DNA of 40,068 nt from Rhodospirillaceae bacterium (GTDB taxonomy: Bacteria > Pseudomonadota > Alphaproteobacteria > Rhodospirillales > Rhodospirillaceae), in assembly GCA_019752235.1 (NCBI GenBank), contig JAIEMI010000042.1:1-40068 (forward strand), read 5' to 3'. Shown here one piece after another: positions 17,374-23,859 of this stretch. Below the pieces are notes generated by a model that ran no database searches, was not told where the DNA came from, and saw only the letters and a program-made list of their open reading frames with translations. The first letter of the stretch is position 1. Every line of letters begins with the position of its first letter. A program made the position numbers and the translations under genes.

Positions 17374-18120
17374 ATGCTCGTCAAACAGGCCGCCAACGTT
17401 CTCGATCTGATGGAATTTTTCGCCCGGCGTAAACAGCCGGCGACGCTGTCGGAAATTTCCCAGGAATTCGGCTGGCCGCGCTCCAGCACTTTCAACATTG
17501 TCGGCACGCTGGTGGAACGCGGTTTCCTCTACGAGCCCGTGCCGCGCGACGGCTATTACCCGACGCCGCGCTGGCTGGTGCTGGCCCAAGAGATTGCCGC
17601 CGCCGAGCCCTTGCCCGCCGATGTCCACGGCCTGCTGCAGGATCTCATGTCTTCCACCGGCGAAACCGTTTTTATCGCGGCGCCCGCCGGCACGTCGGCG
17701 GTGCTGCTGGACGTGGTGGAAACCAGCGCCGATGTCCGTTACTTCGCGCGTATCGGCCAGCGGTTGCCGATTCAGGTCAGCGCGGCTGGTCGCGCCATTC
17801 TCGCGCAATACGGCGCCAGCGAACGCGCTTCGGTGCTGAAAAAAGTAAAGTTCGAGCGTTACGCCGCGGGCTCGCTGATGAGCATCAAGGCGGTGGAAGA
17901 CGACATTGTCCAAAGCCTCGCCCGCGGCTGGTTCGAAAGCATCGACGCCTTCACCAAGGACGTGGCCGGCATCGCCATGCCGCTGCCGGTGAAAGGCCGC
18001 AGATTATCCCTGGTGGTGGGCGGCCCCACCTTCCGCGTCTTGCCGCGCATGCAGACGTTAGGGCGCTCCGTGCGCGACACCATCAAGAAATATCTGGCGG
18101 CGAAGGGAGCGCATCCGTAA
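17374..18120 (+). CDS. IclR-family transcriptional regulator
   Basis: A 248-aa DNA-binding regulator. The N-terminal winged helix-turn-helix is at about residues 5-60 (LDLMEFFARRKQPATLSEIS, then WPRSSTFNIVGTLVERGFL). The C-terminal effector domain contains GQRLPIQVSAAGRAILA, the family's conserved segment, and ends with a helix (LGRSVRDTIKKYL). IclR proteins usually sense small aromatic or carboxylic metabolites and control adjacent catabolic genes. Here the divergent hydrolase and the downstream acyl-CoA dehydrogenase/CoA-transferase set are candidates. The ribosome site is weak (GGAT), and the start rests on the family N-terminus. The TAA stop lies in a perfect palindrome. Confidence 0.88.
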   Translation: MLVKQAANVLDLMEFFARRKQPATLSEISQEFGWPRSSTFNIVGTLVERGFLYEPVPRDGYYPTPRWLVLAQEIAAAEPLPADVHGLLQDLMSSTGETVFIAAPAGTSAVLLDVVETSADVRYFARIGQRLPIQVSAAGRAILAQYGASERASVLKKVKFERYAAGSLMSIKAVEDDIVQSLARGWFESIDAFTKDVAGIAMPLPVKGRRLSLVVGGPTFRVLPRMQTLGRSVRDTIKKYLAAKGAHP

Positions 18121-18140
18121 TTAGTACCGGGTACTAATTA
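18118..18140. terminator. Perfect 23-nt palindrome over the IclR stop codon
   Basis: Arms TAATTAGTACC (18118-18128) and GGTACTAATTA (18130-18140) around one G. It begins at the TAA stop of the IclR gene and lies 14 nt beyond the end of the convergent acyl-CoA dehydrogenase gene. It could be a bidirectional terminator or a protein-binding site. There is no T-tract, and the 1-nt centre would need to open to form an RNA loop. Confidence 0.5.
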
Positions 18141-18153
18141 TGAGCGCGGTCGA

Positions 18154-19323
18154 TTAATAGGACTTCGGCTGGCCCAGCACTTTCTCGGCGATGTAGCACA
18201 AAATCATGTTGGGGCTCACCGGTGCTATCCATGGGATCATGGCTTCGCGCGCGTAGCGCTCCACCTGGAATTCCTTGGCATAACCGAAACCGCCGTGCGT
18301 CATCATCGCGACCTGCGTGGCTTCGCGGCCGGCTTCGGCGGCCAGATACTTGGCGCTGTTGGCGGCCACGCCGCAATCCAGACCGTTATCGTACTGCCAT
18401 GCCGCCTGGTAGGTGATCAGGCGCGCGGCCTCCAACTGCATCCAGCACTTCGCCAGCGGATGCTGCACGCCCTGGTTCTTGCCGATGGGGCGGTTGAAGA
18501 CGATACGCTCGCGCGCATATTTCGCGGCGCGTTCGATGGCGACCAAGCCGAGGCCCACGGCTTCCGACGCCAGCAGCGCGCGCTCCGGGTTCAACCCATG
18601 CAGGATGTAGCGGAAACCCTTGCCTTCTTCGCCGATGCGGTCTTCGACCGGAATTTCCAGGCCGTCGATGAAGAGTTCATTTGAGTCGATGCACTTGCGG
18701 CCCATCTTATGGATTTCACGCACCTGCACTTTTCCGCCGCGATCGAGGTTGGTGTAGAACAGGCTGAGGCCATCGGTGGGGTTCTTCACGTCCTCCAGCG
18801 GCGTGGTGCGCGCCAGCAGCAGGATCTTCTCGGCCACCTGCGCGGTGGAGATCCACACCTTCTGACCATGCACAACGTACTTATCGCCATGCCGCACGGC
18901 GCGGGTTTTGAGCTGCGTGGTGTTGAGGCCGGTGTTGGGTTCGGTCACGCCGAAGCATGCCTTCACTTCGCCCCTGGCGACCGGCGGCAGCATGCGCTTG
19001 CGTTGCTCTTCGGTGCCGAATACCAGCACCGGGTTCAGGCCGAAGATGTTGATGTGAATGCCGCTGGCGCCCGACAGGCCCGCGCCCGACTGCGCCACGG
19101 CCTGCATCATGATGCAGCCTTCGGTGATGCCGAGTCCCGAACCGCCGTAGGCTTCCGGGATACAAATGCCGAGATAGCCTTCCTTGGCGAAGGCGTCATA
19201 GAAGTCGTGAGGAAAGCCGCCCTCATCGTCCTTCTTCAGCCAATAAGCGTCGTCAAATTTCGAGCAGATGCCCGCGACGTTTTCGCGAATGGCTTCCTGT
19301 TCCGGCGTGAATTTGAAATCCAT
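18154..19323 (-). CDS. Acyl-CoA dehydrogenase
   Basis: A 389-aa FAD-dependent dehydrogenase introducing an alpha-beta double bond in an acyl-CoA. The FAD/substrate segment CFGVTEPNTGLNTTQLKT, then GQKVWIST, the linker IHKMGRKCIDSNEL, and the C-terminal THGGFGYAKEFQVERYARE are in family order. The usual catalytic glutamate of the YEGT motif is replaced (WIAPVSPN). E247 in GLNPERALL is placed like the helix-G catalytic glutamate of isovaleryl-/long-chain acyl-CoA dehydrogenases. Start at 19,323 is preferred because GGAGG precedes it; an upstream start 8 codons earlier overlaps the CoA-transferase gene. It follows that gene by 4 nt, so the two are co-transcribed. Confidence 0.93.
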   Translation of the reverse strand: MDFKFTPEQEAIRENVAGICSKFDDAYWLKKDDEGGFPHDFYDAFAKEGYLGICIPEAYGGSGLGITEGCIMMQAVAQSGAGLSGASGIHINIFGLNPVLVFGTEEQRKRMLPPVARGEVKACFGVTEPNTGLNTTQLKTRAVRHGDKYVVHGQKVWISTAQVAEKILLLARTTPLEDVKNPTDGLSLFYTNLDRGGKVQVREIHKMGRKCIDSNELFIDGLEIPVEDRIGEEGKGFRYILHGLNPERALLASEAVGLGLVAIERAAKYARERIVFNRPIGKNQGVQHPLAKCWMQLEAARLITYQAAWQYDNGLDCGVAANSAKYLAAEAGREATQVAMMTHGGFGYAKEFQVERYAREAMIPWIAPVSPNMILCYIAEKVLGQPKSY

Positions 19324-19327
19324 GAGC

Positions 19328-20557
19328 TTAAACCTCCACTTTCGCATCCGGCGTCTCGGCCGGTGTACTGGTGATTTTCTTGGCCAGCATGGCGTTGATC
19401 TCGGCCTCGCTGTAACCGGCTTCCGTCAAAATCTCGACACTTTGCTCGCCAAGACGCGGCGCGTGGCGCGTGGAGGCGGGCTGGGTTTCCGACCAGTGGC
19501 CCGCCACCGGCATACGCATCAGCTTGCCTTCGGTGGGATGCTGCTCCTCGTGGAAGAACCCCACCGCCTTCAGGTGCGGGTCTTCGAAAATCGTCTGCAA
19601 GGTGTGCATCGGCGTCACGGGAATATCGGCCTTATCGAGAATGTCCATCCATTCCGCCGTCGTGCGGCTCATGAACAGGTCCGAGATTTTGCCCAGCACT
19701 TCGTCGGAATGTTTGATGCGGTTACCGAAGGTGGCGAAGCGCGGATCGGCGGTGAACGGCGCTTCCGCGCCCATGGCCTTGGAGAAGTTGGCCCAGTGCT
19801 TGTCGTTGTAGATCATGGCGCAGACGAAACCGTCCTTGGTCTTGTACGGGCGGCGTTCTTTCGACAAAAGGCGCACATAGCCGGCTTTGCCTACGGGCGG
19901 ATCGAAGGTCTGGCCGCCGAGGTGATCGTTCATCACGAAGGTCGCCATGGTTTCGAACATCGGCATGTCGATGCGCTGACCTTTGCCGGTGTTCTTCACA
20001 TGGATAATGGCGGCGAGGATGGCGTTGACGGCGATGAGGCCGGTGATGCGGTCGGAAATTGCGCACGGCACGTAGCGCGGGATCGTCGCGCCGGCATCGA
20101 AGGCCAAACTCGGCAGGCCCACCGCGCCTTGGATCAAATCGTCATAGGCCGGGCGGCCGGCATAGGGCCCGTTCTCGCCATACCCGAAGACGCCCATGTA
20201 GACGATCTTGGGATTGGTCTTCGAAACCTCTTCGTAGGTCAGGCCCAAACGCGCCATGGCCTGCGGGCGCATGTTGTAGAGAAACACGTCGGCTTTCGAG
20301 ATCAGTTTCAACACCGCGTCCTTGCCCTCTTTGGACTTGAGGTCGAGCGCGATGGAACGCTTCGAGCGGTTGGCGTTCAGGAAAACGTGGCCCATGCCGG
20401 GGTTACGCGCCGGGCCGATCTGGCGCACAAGGTCGCCTTCCAGCGATTCAACCTTGATGACATCGGCACCGAGGTCACCCAGGGTTTGCGTGGTGTAAGG
20501 GCCCATCAGGACCGACGACAGATCGACAATGCGGAGGCCGTGTAGAGGACCGGTCAC
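19328..20557 (-). CDS. CaiB/BaiF-type (class III) CoA-transferase
   Basis: A 409-aa cytoplasmic enzyme that moves CoA between carboxylic acids. It opens LHGLRIVDLSSVLMGPYTTQTL and continues DLGADVIKVE, NANRSKRSIALDLKS, YGENGPYAGRPAYDDLIQ with the likely nucleophilic Asp (D139 or D140), then GKGQRIDMPMFE and the C-terminal APRLGEQSVEIL. All are family hallmarks. The start is a GTG at 20,557. With the acyl-CoA dehydrogenase directly downstream it forms an acid-activation plus beta-oxidation pair, as in many carboxylic-acid degradation clusters. Substrate not determined. Confidence 0.93.
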   Translation of the reverse strand: MTGPLHGLRIVDLSSVLMGPYTTQTLGDLGADVIKVESLEGDLVRQIGPARNPGMGHVFLNANRSKRSIALDLKSKEGKDAVLKLISKADVFLYNMRPQAMARLGLTYEEVSKTNPKIVYMGVFGYGENGPYAGRPAYDDLIQGAVGLPSLAFDAGATIPRYVPCAISDRITGLIAVNAILAAIIHVKNTGKGQRIDMPMFETMATFVMNDHLGGQTFDPPVGKAGYVRLLSKERRPYKTKDGFVCAMIYNDKHWANFSKAMGAEAPFTADPRFATFGNRIKHSDEVLGKISDLFMSRTTAEWMDILDKADIPVTPMHTLQTIFEDPHLKAVGFFHEEQHPTEGKLMRMPVAGHWSETQPASTRHAPRLGEQSVEILTEAGYSEAEINAMLAKKITSTPAETPDAKVEV

Positions 20558-20624
20558 GTGTGCGTTTCCCAGTATGTATGCGGGCGTTTTTTCCCGCGGT
20601 TTTCAGCGTGCGTCAGGTAGCACA

Positions 20625-20642
20625 GGCCTCGAAGGCGAGGCC
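20625..20642. other. Small hairpin between the propionyl-CoA synthetase and CoA-transferase genes
   Basis: Arms GGCCTCG (20625-20631) and CGAGGCC (20636-20642) with loop AAGG. It lies 47 nt after the synthetase stop in the transcribed direction. No T-tract, so it is at best a weak terminator or a repeat remnant. Confidence 0.35.
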
Positions 20643-20688
20643 ATACAATTCCTGCCGATGGGCGTGTTTGTTCATATAGATGAATAAA

Positions 20689-22608
20689 TCAGGCGCCCTC
20701 GCCCGCCCCGTCCTTCACCCTGCCAATCTTCGCGGTGCGTAAGGACGCAGCGACTTCCGCCAGCGCCACCGGATCCTCAATGGTGGCCGGCGGCACGTAA
20801 TCCTGGCCGTTGGCGATCTTGGCGACGGTGCCGCGCAGGATTTTGCCCGAGCGGGTTTTCGGCAGGCGCGTCACGACCACGGCGGTCTTGAAGGCAACCA
20901 CGGCGCCCATGGCGGCGCGCACGTGCGCCACGACTTCGTCGATCACCGCCGGATGCGCGCGATTGATGCCGGACTTCAGCACCAAGAGACCCAGCGGCAC
21001 CTGACCTTTCAGCGCATCGTCCAAACCTACGACGGCGCATTCGGCGATATCGGGGTGACCGGCGAGCACTTCTTCAATGGCCCCGGTAGACAGGCGATGA
21101 CCCGCGACGTTGATGACGTCGTCGGTGCGCGTCATGACGTTGAGATAGCCGTCCATGTCGAAGAAGCCCGCGTCTCCCGACAGATAATAGCCGGGATAGC
21201 GCGTGAGGTACGCCTGACGGTAGCGCTCCTGGGCGTTCCACAAGGTCGTCGCCATGCCGGGCGGTAAAGGCAGTTTGCAGACGATGGCGCCAGTCTCGCC
21301 GCGCGCGATTTGCTTTCCATCGTTATCGAGGATCTGCACGTCCCAGCCCGGCAGCGGTTTGGTGACCGCGCCGTGCTTGATGGGGAATGTTTCAAGGCCC
21401 AGCGGATTGCCCGAAATCGGCCAGCCGGTTTCTGTCTGCCACCAGTGATCGACAATCGGCAGCTTCAACATGTCCTCGGCCCATTGCGACGTCGGCGGAT
21501 CGCAACGTTCGCCCGCCAGGAACAGCGCCCGCAAGGACGAGATATCGTATTGCTTCAGATATTTTCCCTCCGGATCCTCGCGCTTGATGGCGCGGATCGC
21601 CGTCGGCGCGGTGAACATGGTGGAGACCTTGTGATCGCGGATCACGCGCCAGAATGCTCCCGGGTCCGGCGTGCCGACGGGTTTGCCTTCGTACAGCACC
21701 GTGGTATTGCCGTTAATCAGCGGGCCGTAGGTGATGTAGGAATGCCCCACCACCCAGCCGATATCCGACGCCGCCCAGAAGGTCTCACCCGGTTTGGAAT
21801 CGTAGAAGTGGCGCATGGTCCAGGCCATGGCGACGAGATGGCCGCCCGAGGGACGCACAATGCCTTTGGGCGCACCCGTAGTGCCAGATGTGTAGATGAT
21901 ATAGAGCGGGTCGGTGGCCGCCACCGGTACGCAATCGGCGGGCTTCGCATCCGCCATGGCGTCGTTCCAGTCGTGATCGCGGCCCGGCTTCAGCACGGCG
22001 GGCATCTGCGGACGCTGGAAAACAATGCAGTGCTTCACGCTGTCGTCAGCCATTTCGATGGCGGCGTCTACGGCGGGTTTATAGGGCACCACGCGCGTCG
22101 GCTCGATCCCGCAGGAGGCGGCGAGAATGATTTTCGGCTGCGCGTCCTTGATGCGCGACGCCACTTCGCGCGCGGCAAATCCGCCGAAGACAACCGAATG
22201 CACCGCACCGATGCGCGCGCAAGCCAGCATGGCCGCGATAGCCTCGGGGATTACCGGCATATAGATCAGCACACGGTCGCCCTTGCCGACGCCGAATTTC
22301 GTCAGCATGCCCGCCACGCGCGCGGTGAGGTCGGTGAATTCGCTGTAGGTGAACTTGCGGACGGTGTTGGTGACGGGACTGTCGTAGACCAGCGCCGGCT
22401 GATCGCCGCGTCCCGCCTTCACATGGCGGTCGAGCGCATTCCAGCAGGTGTTGGCTTCGCCGCCCGCGAACCATTGCGCCGTGCCGTCGGCGTCATAAGA
22501 CAGCACCGTGTTCCACGGCTTGACCCAGTCCACGGCCCGCGCGGCATCGCCCCAGAAACCTTCGGGGTCTTTCAGCGACCGCTCATAAATCTCCTGATAA
22601 CCGGGCAC
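20689..22608 (-). CDS. prpE: Propionyl-CoA synthetase-like acyl-CoA synthetase
   Basis: AMP-forming ligase of the acetyl-/propionyl-CoA synthetase group, 639 aa, close to the length of PrpE. Domains: N-terminal ACAS segment (YQEIYERSLKDPEGFW), AMP-binding motif YTSGTTGAPKG, the substrate-site HWWQTETGWP, YLSGDAGFFDMDGY, DDVINVAGHRLSTGAIEE hinge, and the catalytic lysine K589 in KTRSGKILRG. The ETGWP/W-pocket layout and the overall alignment in memory fit PrpE or its ACSS3 relatives better than acetate-specific Acs. Expected to activate propionate or another short acid in the cytoplasm. It stands upstream of the CoA-transferase/dehydrogenase pair, 131 nt away, and directly follows the terminator of the cytochrome gene. 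Confidence 0.85.
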   Translation of the reverse strand: MPGYQEIYERSLKDPEGFWGDAARAVDWVKPWNTVLSYDADGTAQWFAGGEANTCWNALDRHVKAGRGDQPALVYDSPVTNTVRKFTYSEFTDLTARVAGMLTKFGVGKGDRVLIYMPVIPEAIAAMLACARIGAVHSVVFGGFAAREVASRIKDAQPKIILAASCGIEPTRVVPYKPAVDAAIEMADDSVKHCIVFQRPQMPAVLKPGRDHDWNDAMADAKPADCVPVAATDPLYIIYTSGTTGAPKGIVRPSGGHLVAMAWTMRHFYDSKPGETFWAASDIGWVVGHSYITYGPLINGNTTVLYEGKPVGTPDPGAFWRVIRDHKVSTMFTAPTAIRAIKREDPEGKYLKQYDISSLRALFLAGERCDPPTSQWAEDMLKLPIVDHWWQTETGWPISGNPLGLETFPIKHGAVTKPLPGWDVQILDNDGKQIARGETGAIVCKLPLPPGMATTLWNAQERYRQAYLTRYPGYYLSGDAGFFDMDGYLNVMTRTDDVINVAGHRLSTGAIEEVLAGHPDIAECAVVGLDDALKGQVPLGLLVLKSGINRAHPAVIDEVVAHVRAAMGAVVAFKTAVVVTRLPKTRSGKILRGTVAKIANGQDYVPPATIEDPVALAEVAASLRTAKIGRVKDGAGEGA

Positions 22609-22651
22609 GCCCGTCCTCCCCTGCTGGCACCTTCAAAGTATAGGGCGGGCG

Positions 22652-22697
22652 TCCATAAAAAGAAAACGGCCGCAGAGCATTTCGCATCTGCGGCCGT
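22652..22697 (-). terminator. Rho-independent terminator after the last cytochrome gene
   Basis: On the minus strand an 11-bp stem ACGGCCGCAGA / TCTGCGGCCGT (22697-22687 with 22676-22666) is followed by TTTCTTTTT. It lies 25 nt after the cytochrome stop and marks the end of the dehydrogenase cluster, separating it from prpE. Confidence 0.88.
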
Positions 22698-22721
22698 AAA
22701 CTGTGTCGCTGAAAGCGGGCG

Positions 22722-23099
22722 TTATTTCGTCGCTTCTTTCAGGTAGGCGATGATGTTGGCGCGAACTTCTTCCTTGGCAACGCCCATGTAGGCCATCTTG
22801 TTGCCCGGGATCAGCGCGCTCGGCTTGGTGATGTATTCGTCGATCTTCTTTTCATCCCAGGTGATGCCGCTTTTCTTGAGCGCATCGGAATAGGTGAAGT
22901 CGGCTTTATTGGTACCGGCCTTCTTGCCTATGATGCCGTGCAGGTTCGGGCCGACTTTGTTCGGGCCGTCCTTTTCGACGGTGTGGCACGCCGTGCACGG
23001 AGCAAACTGCTTCTTGCCCATGGCCGCGTCGCCCGCGGCGTGCGCCGCTGCGAAAGTGAAGGGAACCAGGGCGATCGCCGCCAGAATAGCCGTACGCAT
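22722..23099 (-). CDS. Class I cytochrome c (c2/c550-like)
   Basis: A 125-aa exported monohaem cytochrome. The signal peptide (MRTAILAAIALVPFTFAAAHA) is followed by the haem site C35-T-A-C38-H39 and the axial methionine M102 in PGNKMAYMG, with VGPNLHGIIGKKAG between, typical of soluble cytochrome c2. Probable periplasmic electron carrier to a terminal oxidase. As the last gene before a strong terminator in the dehydrogenase cluster, it is a natural final acceptor for the cupredoxin domains upstream; that partnership is inferred from position only. Confidence 0.9.
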   Translation of the reverse strand: MRTAILAAIALVPFTFAAAHAAGDAAMGKKQFAPCTACHTVEKDGPNKVGPNLHGIIGKKAGTNKADFTYSDALKKSGITWDEKKIDEYITKPSALIPGNKMAYMGVAKEEVRANIIAYLKEATK

Positions 23100-23181
23100 T
23101 AGATGTCCTCGCTGTTGCTGTGAGTGCCGTGAGACTATACGCCGGGTTTACGCGGCGTACCTTATACGTAGATTAAATCCG

Positions 23182-23742
23182 CTAAGTGCCCTTCTTCTTG
23201 ATCATGACCTTTTTCAAGGCCGCTTCGTCGGGCTTCATTTCGACTTGTCCGCCTTTGAAATTGTTGGCCTGTAACAACAGAGCAACAACGTCGGCGACTT
23301 CATTAGGCTTCAGGATACCGGGATTTCCGGCGGGCATCGTAGTCGCGACGCGGGTATAGAGCTCACCGAGGTCGTGGCCGAGCCACTTGGAAAGGAAATT
23401 GTCGCCGGCGAGTTCCGGCGCGGGCTCTTTGCCGCCCATGTCGACCATGTGGCACATGGCGCAGTGTTGCGCATAGAGCACGTCACCGCGTTTGGCCTGC
23501 GCGTTGGTGTAAACGCCGCTCCAGATGTCGGTCGGCATCGCACCGCCGGCGGCAGGGGCGGCAGCGGGTTTCGCGGCGGTCGGAGCGGCAGCGGGTTTCG
23601 CGACCGCTGGAGCGGCAGCGGGTTTCGCGGCGGGCGCAGCAGGCTTCGCGGCATCGGCGGCGGAGACAGCCGCGAGCGGCGCCGCGCAGACCATCGCGGT
23701 CGAGATACAAAATGTTACAAAACGCGCGGCAACACGACTCAT
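23182..23742 (-). CDS. Exported cytochrome c with Ala/Pro/Lys linker
   Basis: A 186-aa protein with a signal peptide (MSRVAARFVTFCISTAMVCAAPLAAVSA) and a flexible linker of AAKPAAAP-type repeats (about 30-68). A monohaem cytochrome domain follows: C94-A-M-C97-H98, with methionine ligand candidate M136 in ATTMPAGNPG. The tail is lysine-rich (KKVMIKKKGT). The linker suggests a tethered or extended shuttle. GAGGGAA precedes the ATG at 23,742; the 16-codon upstream extension is rejected because the signal peptide starts here. Neighbours suggest it accepts electrons from P1 or the PQQ enzymes; its partner is not proven. Confidence 0.88.
   Translation of the reverse strand: MSRVAARFVTFCISTAMVCAAPLAAVSAADAAKPAAPAAKPAAAPAVAKPAAAPTAAKPAAAPAAGGAMPTDIWSGVYTNAQAKRGDVLYAQHCAMCHMVDMGGKEPAPELAGDNFLSKWLGHDLGELYTRVATTMPAGNPGILKPNEVADVVALLLQANNFKGGQVEMKPDEAALKKVMIKKKGT
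23558..23655. repeat. 27-bp tandem repeat coding the cytochrome linker
   Basis: Units beginning GCGGCAGCGGGTTTCGCG start at 23,558, 23,585 and 23,612, with a degenerate fourth near 23,639. They encode the Ala/Pro/Lys linker, so linker length could vary between strains by slippage. Confidence 0.7.
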
Positions 23743-23802
23743 ATAGCGTTCCCTCTTGAAGTAACTCGCCAGGCTGATTCTACCCAACATGATGTCAAAG
23801 CT

Positions 23803-23840
23803 ATGGCCGCCCCGGCCTTATTTGGGTCCGGGGCGGCCAT
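23803..23840 (-). terminator. Strong hairpin after P1
   Basis: Perfect 13-bp arms ATGGCCGCCCCGG (23803-23815) and CCGGGGCGGCCAT (23828-23840), 12-nt loop, about 20 nt after the P1 stop. On the minus strand the sequence after it is AGCTTTGAC, only weakly T-rich, so it may be a partial terminator or an mRNA-stabilising end between P1 and the cytochrome gene. Confidence 0.6.
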
Positions 23841-23859
23841 GCTTCAAAGGCCCATACGT

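Noticed and set aside
23777-23798. TTGACA ... TAGAAT on the minus strand upstream of the linker cytochrome
   Set aside because: The -35 is perfect but the spacing to the -10-like box is only 10 nt, too short for a sigma70 promoter.
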